Counted from the stretch's first letter, positions 24,038 through 31,332 are shown. The stretch: DNA of 31,332 nt from Bacteroides sp. CAG:709 (GCA_000434935.1 FR882206.1:860-32191); one strand, 5' to 3'. Translations and numbers: made by a program. The notes: generated by a model from the sequence alone, not told the origin.

Positions 24038-26382
24038 TCCTTGAACTCTATGGTCTTGACGGTCTTCTTCGAGGTGAACACATGTTTTCTTACAGGGGTA
24101 TACCATTCGGCTTTCACATATACTGTTTTGCCGGTATATCTGTCCACGATAGGGAGGAATTCCCACATGCCGCCGATGCGCGGACCTGTAACCCACACTC
24201 TTTCACCCGGTGCGTAAGTCTGGAATGTCGAATAGCCTTCGGACGGGCCTGTGTAAACGCTACCTTTAAAGTCGCGTCCTTCTCCTTCGCCCCATGCTCT
24301 CACCTGATACCAGCCTAGCTGATGTGCATGTGTGCATTTTTCCGCTACATCGATAGCCTGCTCGATGGAGCAGATTTCCTTAGGGCAGATGGCCGTGGAC
24401 GTCTTGCCTTTAATCAGTCCCAGTGCCTCCATGAAACTCATGGCCTCCTCTGCGGCAGGGCTGATATCTTTCTTGTCAATGTATTTGTCCAGTCCATTAT
24501 CGAATTCCGTGTAGGCGTAGACTCCCTGATTCTCGATGTAACGCAATGACTTGTAGAGGATTGCAGCCACATCCTGACGGGTGGCATTGGAATTGACGGA
24601 TACAGATGCTGACGGGATGCAGTCGATTCCGAGGACGGCGCATTTCGCCGCGAACTTGTCGCCGGTCTGTTTCTTACCGAGTTTGATTTCGTGTCCGATG
24701 AGTTCCTCTGCCAGACGGATTGCGAGCGATCTTACCTGAAGCAATGTCGCCTGTGCGGTATAGTCATTTCCGAGAATCATGTCGTCCAGGAGATTATCGC
24801 ACAATGCGAAGTTTACGGAACTCTGGAACGCAGTGCTCATCTTGGCGTCTGACTTGTATGGAAGGATGAACGTTCCCGGTTGCGTTGTAGTGGTAAGTCT
24901 TGCCTCAGTTTCGAAACCTTCTGCCTGCTCGGCCATGGCCTTCCTGAAGTCTTCATAGTTCATTTCAGTTCCGGTCGCTTTCCATGCGACTTTCGTAAAG
25001 TGCTTCTGGTCATATCCTTCTGACATGCCGCACCAGATGCAGCTGTACCACCATACGTGCTGTCCGGCGGAGTTTTTGCCTATATATGCCTGGTCATTGG
25101 CCAGAGGCTGTCCGAATATGTGCTGCGGATAATCAAAATCCGTATATTTTATCTCGAAAGTATGCGCGGGGTTATGCTCGCATTTTCCGCAAGTTTTGCA
25201 TGAATAATAGTATGACGTGAAATTCTTGCATGAATAATCCTTGTAAATGTTGTCAGGGGCAGCTACTTTTTCCGTGAAGACATGATGCGTGCAGAAAGGT
25301 CTCGCTGCATCGGCCCCGGCTTTCTGGGCGGAAAAGACGTCACCCTGATATGTCTTTATCGTGAACAATATAGGGTATGACCAGGTTCTCCAGGAAACCA
25401 TTTTCATCACATTGTCGGCTTCCGATTCCGGAATGAATATCGTTGCCCTTTTATTCTGGCACAGGTAGCTGTGATACGGATGGTAAATCTGTGTTGAATG
25501 ATCCCTGTCACCTTGATAGGCACTACATATGGTTCTGATGAATTCCGTAGCGTCCACTTTCTGGCTCAGCCATACTTCGCGGATATTGTAAGTTCCTTGT
25601 ATGGAGTTGTTTACATCACCTGCTGCGCAACTTTGGATGAATTCACTGTCAGTATCCACTATTATCTTGGTCACGCGCATGGTATTCTGTCCCTTGAATT
25701 CTCCCGAATCGTTGGCATAGAATCGCGGATCATACGAATCGTTGATGACAATCAGCGGCCAAGGATTGATATCAGGGCTGAGAGCATTGGCCTCGTCGAT
25801 GGAGTAGGCCTTGCGGGATCTGCGGTAAGAGTCTTTGTTCAGTTCATAATCTGATTTCATGTTCAGCGCGGCTTCTCTGTCAGATCCGGCCCCGCCTTCT
25901 CCTACGAAAACCCTCGTCTCTATATCTATGAAATATGGGGCGCTTGGCTTTACTTTCGCCTCTTTTCCATTTACGGTAATCTTGATCCTGCTGCCGTCGA
26001 TACCATAGTCATTATTCTTGAAATAATAATCTGTCTGGTATTTTCCGCTCGGATTTATCATCACCTTGAATACGGCTTTATACTCGAATCCGCTCTTGAA
26101 CAGCATCTCGCCGCTGTCTTTCTCCACGAAATCGCCGATATAATCCGCCTCCATAAGCTGAATATCTCCGGTAGGGGCCAGGTCGCCATATTCGGTAGTC
26201 GCCGAAGTCGGCTGCACCTCACGCGCGTCCCAAAGGTCCGTTCCCGGTTTCGGGACCGGAATGACCAGGTCAATGCTTTTGATTTTCGGTTTGTCTTGGG
26301 CCAATGTCGTCAGCGGCAGTAAGATGGCCGCCATTGACAACATTGTCATAATCACATATTTAGCTGAATCTTTCGTGGTCAT
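24007..26382 (-). CDS. Secreted Cys-rich protein with SLH-like region, unknown function
   Basis: A 791-aa protein I do not recognise. An uncharged-to-hydrophobic N-terminal segment (VIMTMLSMAAILLPLTTLAQ, residues 10-29) is a signal peptide. Residues 30-350 are beta-rich and aromatic. Residues 360-455 contain clustered cysteines in zinc-ribbon-like spacing: C364, C385, C395-x2-C398-x2-C401 with CEHNPAHTF, then C448-x2-C451 (CIWCG). Residues 595-685 resemble degenerate S-layer-homology repeats (NATRQDVAAILYKSLRYIE; SPAAEEAMSFMEALGLIKG ... IEQAIDVAEK), normally a Gram-positive wall anchor and unusual here. The C-terminus (GERVWVTGPRIGGMWEFLP) ends in DYWDGACMW. It follows the BspA-LRR gene by 12 nt, so the two are co-transcribed. 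No catalytic role can be claimed. Confidence 0.6.
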   Translation of the reverse strand: MTTKDSAKYVIMTMLSMAAILLPLTTLAQDKPKIKSIDLVIPVPKPGTDLWDAREVQPTSATTEYGDLAPTGDIQLMEADYIGDFVEKDSGEMLFKSGFEYKAVFKVMINPSGKYQTDYYFKNNDYGIDGSRIKITVNGKEAKVKPSAPYFIDIETRVFVGEGGAGSDREAALNMKSDYELNKDSYRRSRKAYSIDEANALSPDINPWPLIVINDSYDPRFYANDSGEFKGQNTMRVTKIIVDTDSEFIQSCAAGDVNNSIQGTYNIREVWLSQKVDATEFIRTICSAYQGDRDHSTQIYHPYHSYLCQNKRATIFIPESEADNVMKMVSWRTWSYPILFTIKTYQGDVFSAQKAGADAARPFCTHHVFTEKVAAPDNIYKDYSCKNFTSYYYSCKTCGKCEHNPAHTFEIKYTDFDYPQHIFGQPLANDQAYIGKNSAGQHVWWYSCIWCGMSEGYDQKHFTKVAWKATGTEMNYEDFRKAMAEQAEGFETEARLTTTTQPGTFILPYKSDAKMSTAFQSSVNFALCDNLLDDMILGNDYTAQATLLQVRSLAIRLAEELIGHEIKLGKKQTGDKFAAKCAVLGIDCIPSASVSVNSNATRQDVAAILYKSLRYIENQGVYAYTEFDNGLDKYIDKKDISPAAEEAMSFMEALGLIKGKTSTAICPKEICSIEQAIDVAEKCTHAHQLGWYQVRAWGEGEGRDFKGSVYTGPSEGYSTFQTYAPGERVWVTGPRIGGMWEFLPIVDRYTGKTVYVKAEWYTPVRKHVFTSKKTVKTIEFKDYWDGACMWQ

Positions 26383-26394
26383 AGAGCGTCGTTT

Positions 26395-28098
26395 TTATTC
26401 GGTATCTACAAATTCAAGTCCTGCAGGATAGACATACTGGTTGTTCTCCCATTTGACCTGCATGTAAGGACAGGTCATCATGTCCGGGTAAATTTCCATA
26501 AGGAAGTCATCCTTCAGTTTGGAATTCAATTTCAAGTTCTTGAGGCTCTTGCAATTGTCGAATGTGAATTCTCCGATTTCCAATACGTGGGAAAGATCGA
26601 GGGAAACCACACCGCTGTCGGAAAATACGTGACTGCCGACTTTGGTTACACTGGCAGGAATATTTATGGTAGTGAGTTTGGTGCAGTTCTCGAATGTTCC
26701 GTCTTTGATTTCCGTAAGGTTCTCAGGCAGAGTCACGCTCGTGAGATTTGTACAGCCGCTGAACATCTCATAACTTGTAAGTCCCACATACCGGGGAAGT
26801 TTGATGCTCTGAAGGCTGGTGCAGTTCTGGAAACATCCATGCAGTTCATCTATCTTGTCGCTCTCGAAAACGACTTTCTTCAGATTCTTGCAACCATAAA
26901 AGGCTGAACCCTGAATGATTTTCACCGATGCCGGAATCACTATCTCGCTGATGTCGGTCTCCCTGAGTGCGGCGTTCGATATTTCTGTCAATGTTGACGG
27001 CAGTTTGATGGATTTTATAGGTTTGCCCCAGAAAATATCACCGCGCATTTCCGTGACAGGGATTCTCTTGCCTTTGTAGTTGATATAGTCAGGCATGACG
27101 ATATCCTTGCCTGCGACAGCGGTGTTCACGGCCTCGGAAGCGAAGGCAAAACCCTTGCTTGCGTGGACTATGTAGATGATGCCGCCGATGTCAACGGTTG
27201 CTCCGGAAGCGTTCTCGCTTACGATGGTTCCGCTCTGGCTTGTTCCTGAAGTGGAGATGCTTTGTTTTACAGGTTTCGGATCCCATTTGGTCATGGTCAC
27301 CTTGGTCGCGTTCTCATATCCGCCATGTTTCTGGAAATACTCCTTCGTCTCGTCATTGATGAGCCCTTTGACAGTGAAAAATGGTGATATTGAGCTCTTT
27401 ATGAGAGTCTTATACTTATCGCCCTCGAGAATGGACGCGATCTTGTCGTGCAATCCGTTTATTACCCATTGAGGAGATTCGCTGCCGTACTCGCTTCTGG
27501 CTTCTGCCATCAATTCTACAAGTTTGTTCAACTCGTTGGCACGTGCATAGAGTTCTCCTTTCACATTTTCATATCGCGCGTGTGCCGGAGTAAGAGTCTT
27601 GAAATATCCGTTTTTGAAGCAGTCATCCAGCAGGAGAAACTCATCCACCAGACTCTTATTGTTCAAGTTGAAGATGTTCGGCTGTTTTTCGGACCAGTTC
27701 ACTTGGGCATCAGGGCTCTGAGGCGGCATGCTTGGCTTTACCGTAAGTGTTCCGTATGCTGCCTCTACGGGATATCCGAGCGGAGCGAAAAGTGCCGTGT
27801 GCTCATCCGGCAGTTTCACGGTCGGTTTTTCATCTTCCGTTTCAGGAACATTTCCCATCATTGCATCGTACTGTTTCTGAAGAGCTTTGTCCCTGTCGGA
27901 CGTCTTGCTTGCGGCTGGCTTTTGTGTGGTCGGCTTGCTGGTGGTCGTCTGGTTCTTGACAGACTGGGTCGTCTTTACGATTTGTTTGCCGATTTTGTCT
28001 CCGATGCTCTTGAGGCCGTCCTTAAATGACTGGGCATCAGCGCATGGCATGCTCATGAGAAATGCCGTGCATAGGATCAGAATGCTTTTAGTTTTCAT
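26395..28098 (-). CDS. Secreted BspA-type leucine-rich-repeat protein
   Basis: A 567-aa exported protein. The signal peptide is MKTKSILILCTAFLMSMPCADAQ. A low-complexity Thr/Lys/Pro-rich linker (about 45-65, TTTSKPTTQKPAASKTS) leads to a helical region of unknown type up to about 300. Residues about 340-545 are BspA-like leucine-rich repeats with the x-I-x-L-P-x-x-[LV]-x-x-I-x-x-x-x-F-x-x-C-x-x-L pattern, at least seven units (for example IKLPSTLTEIS, VTLPENLTEIKDGTFENCTKL, INIPASVTKVGSHVF). BspA-type repeats in Bacteroidota and other mucosal microbes bind host proteins or other bacteria; a binding role is inference. A TAGATTTG -7 box lies 28 nt upstream of the ATG, making this the first gene of a two-gene unit. 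Confidence 0.8.
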   Translation of the reverse strand: MKTKSILILCTAFLMSMPCADAQSFKDGLKSIGDKIGKQIVKTTQSVKNQTTTSKPTTQKPAASKTSDRDKALQKQYDAMMGNVPETEDEKPTVKLPDEHTALFAPLGYPVEAAYGTLTVKPSMPPQSPDAQVNWSEKQPNIFNLNNKSLVDEFLLLDDCFKNGYFKTLTPAHARYENVKGELYARANELNKLVELMAEARSEYGSESPQWVINGLHDKIASILEGDKYKTLIKSSISPFFTVKGLINDETKEYFQKHGGYENATKVTMTKWDPKPVKQSISTSGTSQSGTIVSENASGATVDIGGIIYIVHASKGFAFASEAVNTAVAGKDIVMPDYINYKGKRIPVTEMRGDIFWGKPIKSIKLPSTLTEISNAALRETDISEIVIPASVKIIQGSAFYGCKNLKKVVFESDKIDELHGCFQNCTSLQSIKLPRYVGLTSYEMFSGCTNLTSVTLPENLTEIKDGTFENCTKLTTINIPASVTKVGSHVFSDSGVVSLDLSHVLEIGEFTFDNCKSLKNLKLNSKLKDDFLMEIYPDMMTCPYMQVKWENNQYVYPAGLEFVDTE

Positions 28099-28126
28099 TT
28101 GTAATCTAAGTTTACCAACGTATCCT

Positions 28127-28134
28127 CAAATCTA
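28127..28134 (-). promoter_or_regulatory. -7 box (TAGATTTG) of the BspA-LRR gene
   Basis: The minus strand reads TAGATTTG, a match to TAnnTTTG, 28 nt before the ATG. The -33 site is not clear. Confidence 0.55.
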
Positions 28135-28272
28135 CGAAAAAAAGCGGAACTACTACACCATAACGATGAAAATCTGATGTCGTTCTTGTCAATGTTGAAA
28201 ATGTTTTTAGTTGTCGAAGATTCCTCCCGCTCCTACTTGCTAAGGTAGGAAGAAAGGCGATATCCGGGGGCT

Positions 28273-28935
28273 CTACAAATGCCCGGTCACCAAGATGGCC
28301 TTGATGGCTTTTGCCAATCTACCGTCAGGGTCGGAAAAGTGGTTCCCCGGATTTATTTCGAAGTCGTGCGGGATTTCCATTTCATCGAGGAATGATAGTA
28401 CCTCTTCCGTGCAATCTCCTACCCGACTCATGACGGGATGTCTCGTATTGCCTTCGTTGTCGCCCAATGAAAGATATACATAATCAGGCTTTCCCAAGAT
28501 TTTGTGAGTTTTTATAAAGTCAATGAATCCAGGGTACCAGAAAGAGGCGGAGCCGCACCCCGCTCTGCAGAATACGTCTGTTTTCCATTGACACCAGAAT
28601 GCGAAGAGTCCTGCCAATGAATACCCCGCAATCGCATTGCCGGAAGGCGGGTGTGGCAGGCTTTTTTCTACTTCCGGCATTATCTTGTTAAGTAGTTTCT
28701 CGAGGTGTGCTTCCGCATTGCCTTTGAACATCGGCAGGCCTTTTCTGACTCCCGGCGCCGGCCATGGCGTCAGTTCGCTTTCGAAGTCGAAGTCGTGTAT
28801 GGATACGAGGTTGAATTCAGGGCATCCCATTTCTTTGCACCTGTTCCAGACGTTGTGTCCGTCTCCTGCTACCGAATGAATATAAACTGTCGGGAGACTT
28901 CTGTCTGCCGCCCCTTTCCATATTGTTGTTTTCAT
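28273..28935 (-). CDS. Cytoplasmic alpha/beta-hydrolase-fold esterase
   Basis: A 220-aa protein with no signal peptide. The nucleophile elbow is G-Y-S-L-A-G with S106, the acid is probably D159 in LSLGDNEGNTRHP, and the base H199 in PGNHFSDPDGRLAKAI; this order and spacing fit the small esterase-D/enterobactin-esterase-like group of alpha/beta hydrolases. The N-terminal PTVYIHSVAGDG strand contributes the oxyanion turn. The substrate is not evident; the group cleaves esters of siderophores, formyl-glutathione and sugars among others. It is divergent from the two-repeat secreted protein across 187 bp, and is separated from the BspA-LRR gene by 174 bp with a small hairpin (28231-28250) but no T-run. 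Confidence 0.7.
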   Translation of the reverse strand: MKTTIWKGAADRSLPTVYIHSVAGDGHNVWNRCKEMGCPEFNLVSIHDFDFESELTPWPAPGVRKGLPMFKGNAEAHLEKLLNKIMPEVEKSLPHPPSGNAIAGYSLAGLFAFWCQWKTDVFCRAGCGSASFWYPGFIDFIKTHKILGKPDYVYLSLGDNEGNTRHPVMSRVGDCTEEVLSFLDEMEIPHDFEINPGNHFSDPDGRLAKAIKAILVTGHL

Positions 28936-29077
28936 GTTTTCTCATGTTTGGGGGATTGAGTCCAGTTCTTTGCCGCAAATTTCGAGCCTGTCTTTTCATT
29001 ATGGCGACGGGCCAGAGGATGCATTTTTGAACTGAAAGCGAATCTGCAAAAATTTCTCAAGTGGAATGATTTTTTGA

Positions 29078-29085
29078 TATATTTG
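29078..29085 (+). promoter_or_regulatory. -7 box (TATATTTG) of the two-repeat secreted protein gene
   Basis: TATATTTG matches TAnnTTTG, 37 nt upstream of the ATG at 29123. It is the best candidate in the divergent 187-bp gap; nothing as good is seen for the esterase on the other strand. Confidence 0.55.
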
Positions 29086-29122
29086 CAGTCGTTGTTTCAG
29101 GACTACAAATAGATATGCTCTT

Positions 29123-30133
29123 ATGAATTTTCGATTTTTATTTTTGTGCATCATTGCATTGATTCTTACATTGACACCGGCGGCCGGACAAACTGGTCTC
29201 TATTCGTATGAAGGCGGTTATTTCCTGCGGAACGGGTCTCATTGGGAAGAATATCGTCCGGATACCAAGGTCGGAGTCTGGTCGACATACGAGCAATATA
29301 ATGAGGAGCAGAACTTCTTCAATATCAAGAACTCCAAATGTAGTGTGAGTGTGCCGAAAAACACTTCATGCAGTTTCTACTATGCGGAACCTGGTGGCGA
29401 GTGGGAATCAATATATACGACTTGCGAGATCTATGATTATATGCCGAGCGAGGCTAGGAATATCTATTGTTACAAAGGCGGATATTTCGTCAGGGACGGA
29501 ATGGACTGGTACGAATACAGGCCTGGAGACAGACACGGCGTGTGGAACTCATATGAGCAGTTGAATAGTGATGGAAATTTCATATACCTGACATGCAAGA
29601 GTGCTGATTTCCATATTGGAATTCCCAAGACAGAATCGATTGGGAGCATTTATATGAAGAAAGGCGATGGGGAATGGACTCCAATCTACACATTGACAGG
29701 AATTTATGATAGCGGCAAGGGGTATGAATATTCCATTCCTTTCGGAAAATTGCATTCTGAGGATTCCGCAGACAGCCTGTCGATGTACTCGTGTATTAAC
29801 ATTGACTGTGACGGAACTGGCCGGGTGCGGTATTCTGACAAGAACTATTCTTTCGAATTTTCAGCCGCAAATTTATATGAGGCGTCCGGTGATATCGGAT
29901 CAATGTTGTTCATGTTGCTGGTGGGCGGTTCGCCAGGTGATTCAGAGGGATTTGTTCTTTACGCTGATGAGGAAATGAAAGAAGAAGTATTGTCATATAC
30001 AAAGGCTTACGGCAAGATTGTTTGTGAGGTTACTGGAGTCCCCGGACTAGAGGCAATGGAATTTATGGATTGCGAGAATGAATCTCCTGGCGAGAGGATT
30101 CACGACTTGATAAGAAATGTGGATTTTTTGTAG
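29123..30133 (+). CDS. Secreted protein with two tandem 80-residue repeats, unknown function
   Basis: A 336-aa exported protein with a signal peptide (MNFRFLFLCIIALILTLTPAAGQ, cleavage near residue 22). Residues 26-105 and 114-195 are tandem copies of one module: [LI]Y-x-Y-x-GGYF-x-R-x-G, W-x-EYRP, GVW-x-SYEQ, then a basic/Cys strand (I-K-N-S-K-C / L-T-C-K-S) and a [EW]-x-x-IYT-x-x-x-IYD ending. The aromatic, glycine-rich composition suggests a small beta fold. Residues 205-336 form an acidic C-terminal domain (FSAANLYEASGDIGSML ... EFMDCENESPGERIHDLIR). No catalytic motif is seen. I do not recognise the family. A bidirectional terminator follows at 30193-30237. Confidence 0.7.
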   Translation: MNFRFLFLCIIALILTLTPAAGQTGLYSYEGGYFLRNGSHWEEYRPDTKVGVWSTYEQYNEEQNFFNIKNSKCSVSVPKNTSCSFYYAEPGGEWESIYTTCEIYDYMPSEARNIYCYKGGYFVRDGMDWYEYRPGDRHGVWNSYEQLNSDGNFIYLTCKSADFHIGIPKTESIGSIYMKKGDGEWTPIYTLTGIYDSGKGYEYSIPFGKLHSEDSADSLSMYSCINIDCDGTGRVRYSDKNYSFEFSAANLYEASGDIGSMLFMLLVGGSPGDSEGFVLYADEEMKEEVLSYTKAYGKIVCEVTGVPGLEAMEFMDCENESPGERIHDLIRNVDFL

Positions 30134-30192
30134 TTCCTCCTGCTTATGCCGGAGAATGAAGTTGCCATCCGTTGTCAAGCTAGGTAACCTTC

Positions 30193-30237
30193 AAAAAATA
30201 ACCTGCCTCATCTTGATCTGAAGCAGGTTATTTCTTT
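30193..30237. terminator. Bidirectional rho-independent terminator
   Basis: AAATAACCTGC (30196-30206) pairs with GCAGGTTATTT (30223-30233), an 11-bp perfect stem with a 16-nt loop. Reading the plus strand it is followed by TTTCTTT; reading the minus strand by TTTTTT. It therefore ends both the two-repeat protein gene and the convergent domain copies to its right. It lies 25 nt beyond the last codon of the candidate variable gene. Confidence 0.85.
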
Positions 30238-30261
30238 CACGTTACTAAATAGGTAAATAGG

Positions 30262-30684
30262 TCAGAAAGCACACACAGCCCTCACCCTGAACGTGTTGTA
30301 GTGCTTACTGACGCTGAGCACATCGGCATTGCGGAAGTTCACGAGGAAGGCGTGGGCGAGAAAGCCTCCGAACTCCGAAGAAGACCAGTAATAATATTTA
30401 TCAGTAAAGGTTTCACCATCGGCAGCGTCGAGGGATTTATTGACAATGTCACGGGTTTCAATGTCCCATTTAGCCTCAATATCATCCACATCCTTGTAGC
30501 AGAGGATATGCAACTCTTTGGGCGATGGAAGAAACCAGCCGGTACTGTTGGAAGGGGCTTGGTTACCCGAATCTGCTGCAAATGTATCAAGAGCATCTAC
30601 GGGCAGGACAACCTTATTACCGCTACCTATACTCTTGCAATAAACGTTATAGGCACGAAGTATCAATGTGTTCTGATAACCGAG
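30262..30684 (-). pseudogene. FISUMP/DUF1566-like C-terminal domain copy B (no start, likely DGR target fragment)
   Basis: About 140 codons of a C-type-lectin-like (FISUMP/DUF1566-type) domain: LGYQNTLILRAYNVYC, then WFLPSPKELHILCYKDVDDI, YYWSSSE and a complete C-terminus ending FRVRAVCAF and TGA. There is no proper start: upstream it fuses in a shifted frame into copy A, with an in-frame TAA a few codons before the join. It is thus the 3' part of a gene whose N-terminus is missing, or is read only by frameshifting. Codons 30295-30372 are the hypervariable part (see the variable-region entry). The VRxRAVxAF ending is complete here and lost in copy A. Confidence 0.6.
30295..30372 (-). other. 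Putative DGR variable region, copy B
   Basis: Twenty-six codons between the conserved YWSSSE and the final YN-TFRVRAV. Against copy A, 15 codons differ by 23 substitutions, all at codon positions 1 or 2 and none at position 3. Most variable codons end in C or T, as expected if the template carries AAC or AAT codons mutated at adenines. Confidence 0.65.
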
Positions 30685-31331
30685 TTGTACATGCCGTTCT
30701 TACGGTTGTAGTCCACACTGGCACTGTAGAAGTTCACGCGGAAGGCGAAGTCGTAGTCGCTATTGCCTGCGCGCTCCGAAGAAGACCAGTAAACGTAATC
30801 ATCAAAAATTTCACCACCGGCAGCGTTGAGGGAATTATCGACAATGTTACGGGTATCAGTATAACTTGAGTTCCATTTACTCCAAATACCATCCACATCC
30901 TTGTAGCAGAGGATATGTAACTCTTTGGGCGATGGAAGAAACCAGCCGGTACTGTTGGAAGGGGCTTGGTTGTCCGAATCTGCTGCAAATCTATCAAGAG
31001 CATCCACGGGCAGGACAACGTAATTCTCTTTGCCGGGTGTATTCTTGCAATACTCATTATAGGCACGAAGTATCAATGTGTTCTGATAACCGAGGATAAA
31101 ATTGATAGGGTCACCTGAACCATAGTTGGAGGCAATGGGTTTGAAGAGGTTTTTATCACAATCAGGATCGAAAGCATTTCTATTCTGGAAACTTACCACG
31201 GCCTCGTATTGGTCTTGCCACTTCATACCAGCGGAAGAAACATCTTTCAGCGAAACGGCCAGGCCGTGGGTACAATTCGGATGGGCTTTTGCCATCACCT
31301 CGTCGCTTTGCAGGCTGGCTGGGGTTTGTCT
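30663..31331 (-). CDS. FISUMP/DUF1566-like domain protein copy A, 5'-incomplete, altered C-terminus (candidate DGR target)
   Basis: The frame is open to the right edge (reading ...TPASLQSDEVMAKAHPNC), so the N-terminus lies outside the window; a GTG/ATG pair at 31298-31293 is not taken as the start. The visible 223 codons hold THGLAVSLKDVSSAGMKW, FILGYQNTLILRAYN, WFLPSPKELHILCYKDVDGI and VYWSSSERAGNSDYDF, a C-type-lectin-like domain used in bacterial surface adhesins and common among retroelement-diversified proteins. The natural end (TFRVRAVCAF in copy B) is missing: after MYN the sequence jumps into the start of copy B out of frame, adding SVIRTH and TGA. The variable codons are 30684-30773. 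Whether the altered protein folds is unknown. Confidence 0.65.
   Translation of the reverse strand, partial: RQTPASLQSDEVMAKAHPNCTHGLAVSLKDVSSAGMKWQDQYEAVVSFQNRNAFDPDCDKNLFKPIASNYGSGDPINFILGYQNTLILRAYNEYCKNTPGKENYVVLPVDALDRFAADSDNQAPSNSTGWFLPSPKELHILCYKDVDGIWSKWNSSYTDTRNIVDNSLNAAGGEIFDDYVYWSSSERAGNSDYDFAFRVNFYSASVDYNRKNGMYNSVIRTH
30684..30773 (-). other. Putative DGR variable region, copy A
   Basis: Thirty codons following YWSSSE, aligned to 26 in copy B with two 2-codon gaps. Paired codons include cgc/ttc, aat/ttt, agc/ctc, tac/cgc, gac/ctc, tac/agc and aac/gtc (A/B): first and second bases change, the third is kept. The 3' part that would serve as the homing boundary is cut off by the join to copy B. 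Confidence 0.6.
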
Positions 31332-31332
31332 G

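Larger units (their letters stand above)
30262..31094 (-). repeat. Tandem direct repeat of the FISUMP-like domain, period about 410 bp
   Basis: Copy B (30262-30684) and copy A (30684-31094) share long near-identical stretches. The block reading LGYQNTLILRAYN is at 30661-30684 and again at 31071-31094, and blocks around WFLPSPKELHILCYKDVD are also nearly identical. The copies diverge normally (including silent changes) upstream of YWSSSE and abnormally (no silent changes) after it. Confidence 0.85.

Noticed and set aside
28231..28250. Hairpin TCCTACTT-GCTA-AGGTAGGA as a terminator
   Set aside because: It has an 8-bp stem with one G-T pair but no T-run on either side, so rho-independent termination is not supported.
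30262..31094. Ordinary duplication and divergence as the sole explanation for the variable C-termini
   Set aside because: It does not explain 23 changes at codon positions 1-2 with none at position 3, next to a stretch of the same repeat with silent changes.
1..31332. tRNA, rRNA, CRISPR arrays, insertion sequences
   Set aside because: No cloverleaf-like sequences, regular spacer-repeat arrays or transposase-like reading frames were seen by eye; a covariance-model scan was not possible.

Overview
The window is about 31.3 kb of chromosome from a member of the Bacteroidota, most likely order Bacteroidales. The evidence is a SusC/SusD outer-membrane pair, a BACON-domain lipoprotein, BspA-type leucine-rich repeats, a phosphate-selective-porin-type OprO/P protein, LacI and DeoR regulators of Bacteroidales type, few Shine-Dalgarno sequences, and many promoters with the TAnnTTTG -7 box of this phylum. 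Base composition is near 50% GC. Genus cannot be fixed from the sequence; a gut or oral Bacteroidales (Rikenellaceae or similar) is a guess. No tRNA, rRNA, CRISPR array or insertion sequence was seen.

Layout. (1) 1-3945: the 3' end of folD, a convergent OprO/P-type porin, an intergenic region holding a long imperfect dyad, and a translationally coupled Sel1-repeat / ATP-grasp pair. (2) 3947-11900: a complete glucuronate catabolic regulon: uxaC on one side, kdgK-eda-exuT and uxuA-SDR reductase on the other, with a LacI-family repressor between them. Two near-identical 18-bp palindromes (17 of 18 bases the same) lie at the same distance from the -7 boxes of kdgK and uxuA. They are very probably the operators of this LacI protein, and the first also covers the divergent uxaC promoter. 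(3) 11945-12448: a small two-helix membrane protein of unknown function. (4) 12417-24037: a seven-gene minus-strand operon (gpsA-like, secreted GDPD, susC, susD, lipoprotein GDPD, BACON/GLUG lipoprotein, glpT-like antiporter) with a divergent GlpR/DeoR-type regulator. This reads as a dedicated outer-membrane uptake and breakdown locus for glycerophosphodiesters or poly-glycerophosphate, built like a polysaccharide utilization locus. (5) 24007-30133: secreted proteins of unknown role (a Cys-rich, SLH-like 791-aa protein, a BspA-LRR protein and a protein with two 80-residue repeats) and a small esterase. (6) 30262-31332: two tandem copies of a FISUMP/DUF1566-like, C-type-lectin-like C-terminal domain on the minus strand.

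The most interesting signal is in region 6. Over 26 aligned codons at the C-terminus the two copies differ in 15 codons (23 substitutions), and every substitution is at codon position 1 or 2; the third base is never changed. Adenine-directed mutagenesis of AAC/AAT codons in a diversity-generating retroelement (DGR) leaves this pattern. No reverse transcriptase or template repeat is in the window, so the element would act from outside it. The second strong result is the glycerophosphodiester SusCD locus. The third is the reconstructed LacI operator regulon.
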